Below, piece after piece: positions 1 to 6,757 of a stretch of 29,152 nucleotides of DNA. The DNA lies in the NCBI GenBank assembly GCA_031425695.1, contig JANPJV010000104.1:1-29152 (forward strand), in the 5' to 3' direction. Both the position numbers and the translations under genes were made by a program. The notes beneath the pieces were generated by a model. The model did no database searches. It saw only the letters and a program-made list of their open reading frames with translations, and had not been told where the DNA came from. Positions within the stretch are counted from its first letter, which is position 1; every line of letters starts with the position of its first letter. The stretch is from JANPJV01 sp031425695 (GTDB taxonomy: Bacteria > Pseudomonadota > Gammaproteobacteria > Xanthomonadales > SZUA-5).

Positions 1-26
1 CTGCTGTTCGAGGAGTGAGGATAGCT

Positions 27-209
27 CGTGGGTCCGGACCTTGTCCGGACGCTCTTTCTACCAGCCAACCCAAAAGCGCTCTTTCTACCAGCTAACCCAA
101 AAGCGCTCTTTCTACCAGCCAACCCAAAAGCGCTCTTTCTACCAGCTAACCCAAAAGCGCTCTTTCTACCAGCCAACCCAAAAGCGTCCGGACAAGGTCC
201 GGACCCACG
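27..209. repeat. Element F: inverted repeat enclosing a tandem array
   Basis: The arms at 27-50 and 186-209 are perfect 24-bp reverse complements, and pairing extends three more bases inward to 53/183. Each arm contains the smaller palindrome GTCCGGACC. The arms enclose only the tandem repeat at 51-185. The element lies just downstream of the stop codon of cnoX, which runs on the minus strand. It could fold as a long hairpin in RNA from either strand. No adjacent T-tract marks it as an ordinary terminator. Confidence 0.9.
51..185. repeat. Five 27-bp tandem repeats
   Basis: Five contiguous 27-bp units start at 51, 78, 105, 132 and 159. Each begins GCTCTTTCTACCAG and ends AACCCAAAAGC. The units differ at a single base that alternates C, T, C, T, C (CCAGCCAAC versus CCAGCTAAC), so the array reads as a 54-bp higher-order repeat with the last half-unit left over. 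Unit junctions form the palindrome AGCGCT. The period is a multiple of three, so open frames run through it, but I see no reason to think it is translated. Confidence 0.93.
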
Positions 210-222
210 TGAAGCAGGCGCC

Positions 223-1089
223 TCAGAACAACAAACTGGTCATCCGCCGTCGGTAATCGCCAACCAGGTTCTCGTCGCGAATCACGCGGAAGGCATCGAG
301 CAAAGCCTTGCGGCCGAGGTCGTCACCGAATTTGCGGTCGGTCTTGAGGATCGCCAGGAACTGGTCGAGCGCGGCCGCCTCGAGGCCGCCGACGAGGAGG
401 GCGGAACCGAGCTGGTAGCGCGCCATCAAGTCATTGCCGTCGCGTGCGATCGCCGCCATCAGATCTTCGTCGCCCGGCGCATCGACCACCACCTTCATGA
501 AGCCCAAGCGTGCGCGTGCGCGCTTGGCGCTCTCGTGATCGACGACCTCCGGCGGCAACTGCTCGAGCGCGGCAGCGCCTTCCTCGTACGCGCCGGCGCG
601 CAGCAAGAGATCGGCGAGATCGGCCCGGAGCTCGTGCTTGGTTGGCTCGGCTTCGATCTCGGCACTCAGCTTGTCGAGCGCGGCGGCAAGGTCCTCGCCC
701 TCGGTAATCTCGACTTCATCGTCTTCGATCTCCGCGGGCGCGGGGCCGGCACCGGCATGCTTGGCCAACAGCGCGCGAATGGCGCCCTCCGGCTGCGCAC
801 CCATGAAGCCGTCCACGGGACGGCCATCCTTGAACAGCACCACGGTCGGCAAGCTGCGAATGCCGAAGCTGCCGGCGAGCGCCATCTCCTCGTCCGTGTT
901 GACCTTGGCCAGCTTGAGCGTGCCATTTGCCTCGCGCACGATCTTGTCGAGGACTGGCATCAGGCTCTTGCACGGCCCGCACCAAGGTGCCCAGAAATCG
1001 ATCAGGATCGGCGTCGTGAACGAGGCCTCGACCACGTCCTGCTCGAAGTTCTGCTGAGTGGCGTTGAAAACGTACGGCGAGTCAGCCAT
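223..1089 (-). CDS. cnoX: CnoX/YbbN-like thioredoxin-TPR chaperedoxin
   Basis: This 288-residue protein has an N-terminal thioredoxin domain (about 1-115) with the intact active site WCGPC at 36-40 and the cis-proline motif SLPT near 79-82. An acidic linker follows, then a C-terminal helical region (about 135-288) matching the TPR-type domain of YbbN/CnoX. Length and layout fit that family. E. coli CnoX has lost the redox-active cysteine pair, whereas this protein keeps CGPC, so it may work both as a disulfide reductase and as a holdase that hands clients to chaperones; that is inference. The protein is cytoplasmic, with no signal peptide. The ATG at 1089 has a CGGAG-type ribosome site about 8 nt upstream. 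It is transcribed away from repeat A1 and ends next to element F. It may be annotated simply as thioredoxin elsewhere. Confidence 0.88.
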   Translation of the reverse strand: MADSPYVFNATQQNFEQDVVEASFTTPILIDFWAPWCGPCKSLMPVLDKIVREANGTLKLAKVNTDEEMALAGSFGIRSLPTVVLFKDGRPVDGFMGAQPEGAIRALLAKHAGAGPAPAEIEDDEVEITEGEDLAAALDKLSAEIEAEPTKHELRADLADLLLRAGAYEEGAAALEQLPPEVVDHESAKRARARLGFMKVVVDAPGDEDLMAAIARDGNDLMARYQLGSALLVGGLEAAALDQFLAILKTDRKFGDDLGRKALLDAFRVIRDENLVGDYRRRMTSLLF

Positions 1090-1149
1090 GACGGCGCTCC
1101 GACAAGAGATACGCGGCTAGGTTGGGGCGCGTGGACGAAAAGCAACAGC

Positions 1150-1331
1150 GGTGTCGGTTTCGGTTTCCGGTTTCGGAAAAGCGCCGTAGGCCGATTGTCG
1201 CATTCTCCGAAACCGACGACCGAAACCGAAACTCGACTCCCGATCGTCGGCTTCTTCCGCAACCGACACCGAAACAAAACCGTTTCGCAGTTGCCGGCTT
1301 CTACCGAAACCGACAACCGAAACCGAAAACC
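1150..1331. repeat. Family A inverted repeat, copy A1 (composite)
   Basis: The left arm from 1150 is built of GGTGTC, GGTTTC and GGTTTCC modules and leads into CGGAAAAGCGCC. Complementary CCGAAACCGAC modules follow at about 1198-1234, and a second, partly degraded right-arm-like block extends to 1331. It fills the gap between the lipoprotein gene stop (1336) and the cnoX start (1089), ending about 5 bp from the stop codon. The same modules recur at 8884-8981 and 25991-26335. Confidence 0.85.
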
Positions 1332-1335
1332 GAGC

Positions 1336-3015
1336 TCAATTGAGCTTCATCTCCTGGACGAACTCGACACCCACGTCGGTGAGACGCATGCGCACGTCCA
1401 TCGAGCCCATCTTTTCGCCCATCTGCTTGAGCATCTGGCGGCCGCGTTCCATTTCCTTGGCTTCTTTGGGGTCGGTGCCATCGGGGCTGGCCGGGATCTG
1501 TTCGGCGAGCATCTTGAAGAAGCTGCCGTTGACGCCGTAGCGGAGCATGGTGCCGTCAGAGGCTGCCGGAACGGTGGCGAGGCTCACGAAGCGATTGTCT
1601 TCGATGTCGCTGGTGGCGATGCCGATGCTCTTTTCGGTCATGACCGCCTTGAGGACCAGCGGGAAGGGCATGGGCGCGGCGTCTTTCGGGAGCGGGACCA
1701 CCTTGCTGTCGGCGGCGAGCACGATGTTTGCGAGCGGCGGAGCGCTGGACTGCATGAGGCCCCAGAGCATCATCGGCGTGGCCGAGCCGACGGTGACGAA
1801 ACCCGCCAGCGACTTCGGCATTTCGTTTTCGCCGCCGAGCTCGAGCGTGGTCAGCGCGAGATGCAGGGACGAGATCGAGCCGGCCATGGCAAGACCTGGA
1901 TTGGCCAGGCCCGACTTCATCTCGGCGGCGCTCGCATTGAAGCTCTTCAACTCTTCGCATGCATACGGCTTGGCCGCGATCGCATCGGCTACCCCGCCGA
2001 GGAAGCGCACGGTTTCCGGGATGTTTGCCGACATGGCAAAGCGGAACAACGTGGTATCGGTCGCGTCTGCGCCGGGAATCGGCGCCGCGAGCGCTTTCAA
2101 GCTGGTCGCGAGACCGCTCTCCAGCTCGAAGACGCTGTTGACCACCATGTGCTTGGCTTCGAACTTGGTGGTACCGAAGACCAGGCGTGGGAACTTCGCA
2201 GTCATGCTGTCGAGCTCGGCGGCGCATTCCGGCGCGAGCTTGGGCACTTCGCCACCGAACGCGACCATTACCTGGTTGTCGGCCTCGTTGCGGCCCGAAA
2301 GGCGCTGTGCCAGCGCGACGATGTCGATGAAGCCGCTGAGATGCCCGGTGTAGCCGTGCTTGCCGTCGAGCGTCTCCAGTGTCTTGGCATCGAGCATGGA
2401 GTTTTCCGGCAGGGTGAGGCCTAGCTGCGCGCGCAGGCGCGCTTCATCGGCCTGCGCCGGCGCAACCGTCATGACCAGTTGGTTATTGATCGGCCCGAAC
2501 AGCACCACCGCCTTTTCGTTCGCGAATTGCCACAGCGTGAAATCGTCGAATGTGCGGGTTGCCAGCTTCTTGCCGGCGCGGCCCTCGATGCGCGTCACCA
2601 CCTCGGTGAACTTGGCCACGTCGCCGAGCTCGATGCGATAGACCGGCATCAGGCCATGGCCGTACAGCGCATGCAGCGCTTCCGGCTTGAGCCCGAGCGC
2701 CTTCATCCCATCGAGCGAGGTCATGTTTCCGATTTCGGGAACCACCGCGCGGATCCATTCGCCAAACTCGCCTTCGATCGCCGTGAGATCCGGATCGGTC
2801 GCCATGTCGGCGTAGATATCTTGAAAGCTGGTCCCATACAGGCTCAGCCACGACTCGGAAACCGCATCCGGCGTTGCGATGCGATTTGCGAACACATATG
2901 GGCTGTCAGCCGGCACGAAAGCGAGCGGATCAGAAGCATCCTCGTCACTGCCACAGCTGGTCAGTGCAAGAGCCAGCATTGCTGCAAGCAGGGCGCGACG
3001 CGGGAACAGGGTCAT
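1336..3015 (-). CDS. Uncharacterised secreted lipoprotein
   Basis: A 559-residue protein I cannot assign to a named family. The start at 3015 is chosen over an in-frame ATG at 3081 because it is preceded by GAGGAATT and opens a clean lipoprotein signal: two arginines, a hydrophobic stretch and the lipobox LTSC with Cys at residue 21. The mature protein starts with a Ser/Asp-rich tether and a segment FVPADSPYVFAN. The rest looks globular, with alternating short beta-like and helical segments, no further membrane spans, and a Met/Lys-rich C-terminus. It should be anchored in the outer or inner membrane facing the periplasm. The Asp at +3 (C-G-S-D) does not settle sorting. It stands alone between repeat A1 and the hairpin at 3065, with yggT-proC upstream on the same strand. 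Function unknown. Confidence 0.8.
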   Translation of the reverse strand: MTLFPRRALLAAMLALALTSCGSDEDASDPLAFVPADSPYVFANRIATPDAVSESWLSLYGTSFQDIYADMATDPDLTAIEGEFGEWIRAVVPEIGNMTSLDGMKALGLKPEALHALYGHGLMPVYRIELGDVAKFTEVVTRIEGRAGKKLATRTFDDFTLWQFANEKAVVLFGPINNQLVMTVAPAQADEARLRAQLGLTLPENSMLDAKTLETLDGKHGYTGHLSGFIDIVALAQRLSGRNEADNQVMVAFGGEVPKLAPECAAELDSMTAKFPRLVFGTTKFEAKHMVVNSVFELESGLATSLKALAAPIPGADATDTTLFRFAMSANIPETVRFLGGVADAIAAKPYACEELKSFNASAAEMKSGLANPGLAMAGSISSLHLALTTLELGGENEMPKSLAGFVTVGSATPMMLWGLMQSSAPPLANIVLAADSKVVPLPKDAAPMPFPLVLKAVMTEKSIGIATSDIEDNRFVSLATVPAASDGTMLRYGVNGSFFKMLAEQIPASPDGTDPKEAKEMERGRQMLKQMGEKMGSMDVRMRLTDVGVEFVQEMKLN

Positions 3016-3050
3016 GGTGAATTCCTCGTAAAAGTTGGGCGATTCTAACG

Positions 3051-3082
3051 GTAGGTCATGTTGGTGTGGGTCCTGACCCACA
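3051..3082. repeat. Solo family C arm plus GTGGGTC hairpin
   Basis: Positions 3051-3063 are identical to the first 13 bases of the family C arm (GTAGGTCATGTTG). They are followed directly by a perfect hairpin at 3065-3082, with TGTGGGTC pairing with GACCCACA. It lies between the yggT stop (3091) and the lipoprotein start (3015), so it sits in the yggT 3' region. There is no T-tract on either strand, so an intrinsic terminator is not well supported. Confidence 0.6.
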
Positions 3083-3090
3083 GACCCAGG

Positions 3091-3639
3091 TCAAAGCTTC
3101 GCCGCGAACCCGTACAGCAACTGGGTGAGCACCAGCCGTGTCAGGACCAGCGACAGCGTCACCAGCGCTGGCGACAGATCCAGGGGGCCAAGTGGCGGGA
3201 TGAAGCGCCGAAAGACACCGCACAGGGGCGCGGCGATGCGCTCGGTGAGGAATACCAGGGACGTGCCCGCGCGCGGCTGGAACAAGCCGAAGAGCACATA
3301 AAGCACGGTCAGCGCGATCAGGAATCCAAGCGCGAAGCTGAGCGCTCCGCCCAGACCGCCGACGAGCCAAGCCAGTGGCGAGCCGCCGAGTCGCAGCAAC
3401 GCGTATTCGATGCTCGCCACCAGCCAGAAGAGCAGAACCGCAGTGATGCTGAGATTGCGCCAACGCGGAATGAAGCGGTCGAACGGCCGCATAACCGGAT
3501 TGGTAACGGTGTACACCCAGCCGACCATTGGGTCGGAGAACGGCGCGCGCACCAGCGGCAGCACGATCCGGAAGAACAGGATCGCGAGCGGGATCCAGAA
3601 CAGGAACTGGATGACGAAGCTGTAAACCGTGAGTCCCAT
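3091..3639 (-). CDS. yggT: YggT family integral membrane protein
   Basis: This 182-residue, very hydrophobic protein has four or more predicted membrane helices arranged as two homologous halves. Each half carries the family signature: NPVMRPFDRFIP near 47-58 in the first, and APLCGVFRRFIPP in the second. YggT proteins occur next to proC in many bacteria. They have been linked to osmotic tolerance and, in other phyla, to division or photosystem assembly, but the biochemical role is unsettled. The ATG at 3639 lies 8 bp after the proC stop, and its ribosome site (TAGGACG) overlaps that stop, so the two genes are very probably co-transcribed and translationally coupled. Confidence 0.9.
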   Translation of the reverse strand: MGLTVYSFVIQFLFWIPLAILFFRIVLPLVRAPFSDPMVGWVYTVTNPVMRPFDRFIPRWRNLSITAVLLFWLVASIEYALLRLGGSPLAWLVGGLGGALSFALGFLIALTVLYVLFGLFQPRAGTSLVFLTERIAAPLCGVFRRFIPPLGPLDLSPALVTLSLVLTRLVLTQLLYGFAAKL

Positions 3640-3647
3640 CTTGCGTC

Positions 3648-4457
3648 CTATCCCGCCAGTTCACGGCCACGAAGCGTGGCTGCGTCGACCGCGCGATCCA
3701 CCAGTTCGGCAAAACCACCGGCTTCAAAGGCCGCTATCGCCGCGGCCGTGGTGCCACCGGGCGAGGTGACGCGCTGGCGCAGGACCTCGGGCGGCTCCCC
3801 GTTCTCGATCGCCATCCGCGCGGCACCGAGTGCGGTGTGCTTTGCGAGGATCGCCGCAGTCGCGTGGGGCAGGCCCTGGCGCGTGCCCGCAGCGATCAGT
3901 GCCTCGATCATCAAAAAGAAATACGCGGGTCCCGAACCCGAGACCGCCGTCACCGCATCCATCTGCGCCTCGTCCTCGATCCAGACCGTGGCGCCAGCGG
4001 CACCGAGCAGGCGCTCGACCAGCGCCCGCTCGCCCGCATCCAGGACGGCGTCGACGCAAAGCCCGGTGACGCCCGCGCCAATCAGCGCCGGCGTATTCGG
4101 CATCGTGCGCACGATCCGCGCATGGCCACCGAGCGCCGCGTGGATGCGCGCGATGGTCACGCCGGCCGCGATCGAAATCACCAGCGGCCGCAGTTGCGCC
4201 GCCAGTTCGGCGAGCTCGGACAGCACCGTGCCCATCACCTGCGGCTTGACCGCCAACACCCACACTTGCGCCCCGGTGGCGGCGGCGAGGTTGTTGTCGA
4301 AGGTGGCAATGCCGAAGTCTTCGCCCAGGCCCTCGCGCAGCGCGATGCTGGGCTCGGACGCGCGCAGCGTCTCCCGCTCCGCCCCTTCCCGCAAGAGCCC
4401 GCCAATCAGGCTCCGCGCCATGTTGCCGCCGCCAATGAAGGCAATGGTGTCGGTCAT
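3648..4457 (-). CDS. proC: Pyrroline-5-carboxylate reductase
   Basis: This 269-residue protein is the usual length for ProC. It catalyses the last step of proline synthesis, NAD(P)H-dependent reduction of 1-pyrroline-5-carboxylate, in the cytoplasm. The N-terminal Rossmann motif is FIGGGNMA (7-14). The conserved VKPQ near 70-73 and RTMPNTPA near 117-124 are present. The C-terminal P5CR signature runs from about 172 (VSGSGPAYFF) to 230-240 (VTSPGGTT). The start at 4457 gives the expected N-terminus. It heads a proC-yggT operon. The yggS (PLP-binding) gene often found upstream in proteobacteria is not here; repeat B1 and gcdH lie upstream instead. Confidence 0.95.
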   Translation of the reverse strand: MTDTIAFIGGGNMARSLIGGLLREGAERETLRASEPSIALREGLGEDFGIATFDNNLAAATGAQVWVLAVKPQVMGTVLSELAELAAQLRPLVISIAAGVTIARIHAALGGHARIVRTMPNTPALIGAGVTGLCVDAVLDAGERALVERLLGAAGATVWIEDEAQMDAVTAVSGSGPAYFFLMIEALIAAGTRQGLPHATAAILAKHTALGAARMAIENGEPPEVLRQRVTSPGGTTAAAIAAFEAGGFAELVDRAVDAATLRGRELAG

Positions 4458-4525
4458 TCGAGGGTCACCTCATGTCAATCGCCGAGCATAGGGGGGATCG
4501 CTTCGCCCTAGCCGCGAAAAGCCTT

Positions 4526-4611
4526 GACGCAAATGAACGCAAAGGGAGCAAAAGGACGCGAAAAAAGCTCTTTTGCGTCCCTTGCTTTTCCCCTTTGCGT
4601 TCCTTTGCGTC
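4526..4611. repeat. Family B inverted repeat, copy B1
   Basis: The left arm starts GACGCAAATGAACGCAAAGG (4526) and the right arm ends CCTTTGCGTC (4611). The arms are imperfect reverse complements about 38-40 nt long with only a few bases between them. Inside each arm, modules such as GACGCAAA, GAACGCAAA and GGAGCAAAA repeat about every 11-12 nt. It lies between the start of proC and the 3' end of gcdH. Related copies are at 10160-10288 and 16563-16728. Confidence 0.88.
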
Positions 4612-4612
4612 G

Positions 4613-4649
4613 AAAAACCGATGCTGGGTTATGCCGTACAGTCCCAGCA
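4613..4649 (-). terminator. Probable intrinsic terminator of gcdH
   Basis: Read on the minus strand just after the gcdH stop, a 7-bp stem (TGCTGGG with CCCAGCA, 4622-4649) with a 14-nt loop is followed within a few bases by TTTTT (4613-4617). Position and polarity fit termination of gcdH. The loop is long and the T-tract is separated from the stem by several bases, so strength is uncertain. Confidence 0.5.
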
Positions 4650-4656
4650 CCAGCAA

Positions 4657-5844
4657 TCAGAACGCGTTGATCCCCGTGATCTCGCGCCCGACGACCAGCT
4701 GGTGGACGGTCTCGGTGCCCTCGTAGGTGATGACGCTTTCGAGGTTGAGGGCGTGGCGGATGGGGCAGTGCTCGACGGTGATGCCAGCGCCGCCGAGCAG
4801 GTCACGCGCTTCGCGGGCGATGTCGATCGCCATGCGGCAGTTGTTCCATTTGGCCAGGCTGACCTGGGTCGGCTGGAACTTGCCGGCGTCCTTGAGACGG
4901 CCGAGCTGCAGCGAGAGCAATTGCGCCATGGTGATGCGGCGCGCCATGTCGGCGAGCTTGAGCTGCACCGCCTGGGTGCCGGCGATCGGCTTGCCGAAAA
5001 TGATGCGGTTCTTGGTGTATTCGAGCGCTTCGCGGTAGCAGGCGATGGCGGCGCCGATCGGGCCCCAGGTGATGCCGTAGCGCGCCTGCGTCAGGCACGA
5101 CAGCGGGCCCTTGAGGCCGCGCACGCCCGGCAGTCGGCTCGAATCCGGCACGCGCACGTTGTCGAAGTACAGCTCGCTGGTGACCGACGCGCGCAGGCTC
5201 ATCTTGCGTTCGATGTTGCGGGTTGCAAAACCGGCCATGCCGCGCTCGACGATGAAGCCCTGGATGCCATCCTCGGTCTGCGCCCAGACGATCGCGATGT
5301 GGGCGACGCCGCCGTTGGTGATCCACATTTTCGAGCCATTGATGACCCAGTCGTCGCCGTCGCGCTTGGCGTTTGTCTTCATGTTGCCGGGGTCGGAGCC
5401 GCCCTGCGACTCAGTCAGGCCGAAACAGCCGATGATCTCGCCGCGTGACATGCCCGGCAGCCAGCGCATCCGCTGCTCTTCCGAGCCGAACGCGAAAATC
5501 GGATACATGCACAGGCTCGACTGCACCGAGACGAAGCTGCGGATGCCGGAATCGCCGCGCTCCAGCTCCTGGCAGACGAGGCCATACATGACCGCATTCA
5601 TGCCGGCGCCGCCGTATTTCTCCGGCAGGCTGCAGCCGAGCAGGCCGAGCTCGGCAATTTCGGGAATGAGCTCCGACGGGAAACGATGCTGGTCGAACGC
5701 GTCGCCGATGATCGGCAACACCCGGTCGTCGGTGAAGCGCGCGACTGTGTCCTGCACCATGCGCTCCTCATCCGAGAGCAGCGAGCGCACGTCGTAGAGA
5801 TCGGAAGGATCGAGCTTGGGAAGCTTCTTGTCAGCGTCGGCCAT
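4657..5844 (-). CDS. gcdH: Glutaryl-CoA dehydrogenase
   Basis: This 395-residue acyl-CoA dehydrogenase fold protein is best called GcdH, the FAD enzyme that oxidises and decarboxylates glutaryl-CoA to crotonyl-CoA in lysine, hydroxylysine and tryptophan breakdown. Supporting motifs are GDSGIRSFVSVQSSL (98-111), whose Arg102 matches the glutarate-carboxylate-binding Arg of human GCDH; CFGLTESQGGSD (140-151) for FAD/substrate binding; WITNGG; and the C-terminal TYEGTETVH with catalytic-base Glu375, ending in GREITGINAF. Other acyl-CoA dehydrogenases lack the SVQSS signature. No strong ribosome site precedes the ATG. It is a single gene flanked by repeat C1 upstream and a terminator downstream; crotonyl-CoA would feed fadN/fadA-type enzymes such as those at 22227-25899. 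Confidence 0.93.
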   Translation of the reverse strand: MADADKKLPKLDPSDLYDVRSLLSDEERMVQDTVARFTDDRVLPIIGDAFDQHRFPSELIPEIAELGLLGCSLPEKYGGAGMNAVMYGLVCQELERGDSGIRSFVSVQSSLCMYPIFAFGSEEQRMRWLPGMSRGEIIGCFGLTESQGGSDPGNMKTNAKRDGDDWVINGSKMWITNGGVAHIAIVWAQTEDGIQGFIVERGMAGFATRNIERKMSLRASVTSELYFDNVRVPDSSRLPGVRGLKGPLSCLTQARYGITWGPIGAAIACYREALEYTKNRIIFGKPIAGTQAVQLKLADMARRITMAQLLSLQLGRLKDAGKFQPTQVSLAKWNNCRMAIDIAREARDLLGGAGITVEHCPIRHALNLESVITYEGTETVHQLVVGREITGINAF

Positions 5845-5913
5845 GGCGAGGAATCGTCAAAAGGGAGCCGGAAATTCTAGCAGCCTGTCGAAGGAGCGAC
5901 GCGTGGCTCTGAT

Positions 5914-6002
5914 GTAGGTCATGTTGCCCGCGTAGCGGGCTACTTGACGGACAACCCGACAAAAGCCGTCAAGTAGCGCCCTGCGGGCGCAACATGACCT
6001 AC
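5914..6002. repeat. Family C inverted repeat, copy C1
   Basis: The arms at 5914-5950 and 5966-6002 (37 nt each) are imperfect reverse complements around a 15-nt loop. Each outer end reads GTAGGTCATGTTG and each inner end CTACTTGACGG. The element lies between the gcdH start and the rnfB stop, 16 bp from the latter. The arms are long enough to fold as a strong hairpin in the rnfB 3' end. Confidence 0.92.
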
Positions 6003-6017
6003 GTGCGAACTGCATCC

Positions 6018-6617
6018 TTACTTCCGCTTCGCCTTCGCCCGCGCGATCGCATCGGCCAAGCTGCCGGCGGCCGGCGCGGCGGCGACTTGGTCGTGCTGTG
6101 CGGCGACGCGTAACTCGGCTTCAACTGCGCGACTGGTAGCACGTTGTAGGTGCGCCTCGTAGCGCATCCGGAAATGCGCGGCTTCCGCGTGCTCGATCGG
6201 GCCGCGTAGCGCGCTGTCGGGCACCATCACGATGCAATCCACCGGGCAGGGTGCAATGCAGAGCTCGCAGCCCGTGCACTCCGACACGAGCACCGTATGC
6301 ATGCGCTTGGCCGCCCCGACGATCGCGTCGACCGGACACGCCGGCAGGCATTTCGTGCAGCCGATGCAGTGTTCTTCGAGCACGTAGGCAACCATGCGCG
6401 GCGCCTCGATGCCGTTGACCGGATTCAACGGCAGGGCCGGTTGTCCCGTCAGCCGCGACAGCGCCTCGATGGTCGCCACGCCACCCGGCGGACACTGGTT
6501 GATCGCCGCCTCGCCGAGCGCGATCGCCTGCGCGTACGGCCGGCAGCCCTGGTACCCGCAGCGCGTGCATTGCGTCTGGGGGAGGAGGGCGTCGATCTGG
6601 TCGACGACTGAGCTCAT
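6018..6617 (-). CDS. rnfB: Orphan RnfB-type Fe-S ferredoxin (no membrane anchor)
   Basis: This 199-residue protein carries the RnfB cluster motif at its N-terminus: Cys17, Cys20, Cys25 (CTRCGYQGC) and Cys42 (NQCPPGG), expected to bind one [4Fe-4S]. Two bacterial ferredoxin motifs follow: Cys84/87/90/94 and Cys114/117/120/124, each ending CPVD. Canonical RnfB/RsxB begins with a hydrophobic membrane segment; here the protein starts almost at the first cluster and has an Ala/Lys-rich tail after about 160. No rnfA, C, D, G or E is present, so this is probably a soluble electron carrier rather than part of the ion-pumping Rnf complex. That is inference from context. It is co-directional with metG and near mrp, an Fe-S carrier. 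The spacing between an AGGAG and the ATG is unusual (see the hairpin at 6626-6645). Confidence 0.88.
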   Translation of the reverse strand: MSSVVDQIDALLPQTQCTRCGYQGCRPYAQAIALGEAAINQCPPGGVATIEALSRLTGQPALPLNPVNGIEAPRMVAYVLEEHCIGCTKCLPACPVDAIVGAAKRMHTVLVSECTGCELCIAPCPVDCIVMVPDSALRGPIEHAEAAHFRMRYEAHLQRATSRAVEAELRVAAQHDQVAAAPAAGSLADAIARAKAKRK

Positions 6618-6619
6618 CC

Positions 6620-6742
6620 CGGGAGGGCCGCGCTCCTGCGCGGCCGCTGTGGCCCTGGGAGGGCAGTCCTCCCGCGAGCCCGCGCTGGCGGAGATGAGCG
6701 GCGAAAATCAAATGCGGCGGCGCGGGAGCGCCGCCCTCCCAG
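6620..6742. repeat. Element E: GGGAGGGC-type inverted repeats
   Basis: The arms at 6655-6683 and 6714-6742 share ends CTGGGAGGGC and CTCCCGCG, with roughly four fifths of positions complementary. A second, shorter hairpin at 6626-6645 lies beside it and starts with the same GGGAGGGC string. Together they fill the whole metG-rnfB gap. GGGAGGGC/CTCCCGC hairpins like these resemble intergenic palindromic repeats of high-GC proteobacteria. I cannot assign a named family. Confidence 0.75.
6626..6645 (-). promoter_or_regulatory. Hairpin presenting AGGAG in rnfB leader
   Basis: On the minus strand a perfect 7-bp G/C stem (GGCCGCG with CGCGGCC) closes a 6-nt loop reading CAGGAG. The only Shine-Dalgarno-like sequence upstream of rnfB is therefore in a hairpin loop, 15 nt from the ATG at 6617, which is longer than normal spacing. 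Folding the stem would shorten the effective distance. This may affect rnfB translation, or may simply be part of element E. Confidence 0.4.
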
Positions 6743-6757
6743 GAGCCCGTCCACCGC

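Noticed and set aside
1..18. The first 18 bases read as five codons and a stop (LLFEE*), which could be the tail of a plus-strand gene converging on cnoX.
   Set aside because: It is too short to support any identity; it only suggests a gene may end at position 18.
27..209. A CRISPR array, because of regular 27-bp units.
   Set aside because: The units are directly contiguous with no unique spacers, and no cas gene is present.
28..2424. A 798-codon open frame on the plus strand across the 27-bp repeats, cnoX and the lipoprotein gene.
   Set aside because: It is antisense to two well-supported genes, starts inside the repeat, is rich in Arg/His/Glu/Ala as expected of GC-rich shadows, and has no recognisable motif.
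1066..2925. A shared ADSPYVF peptide near the N-termini of both CnoX and the lipoprotein.
   Set aside because: Seven residues in different surroundings with different codon choice; the proteins are otherwise unrelated, so chance is the simplest reading.
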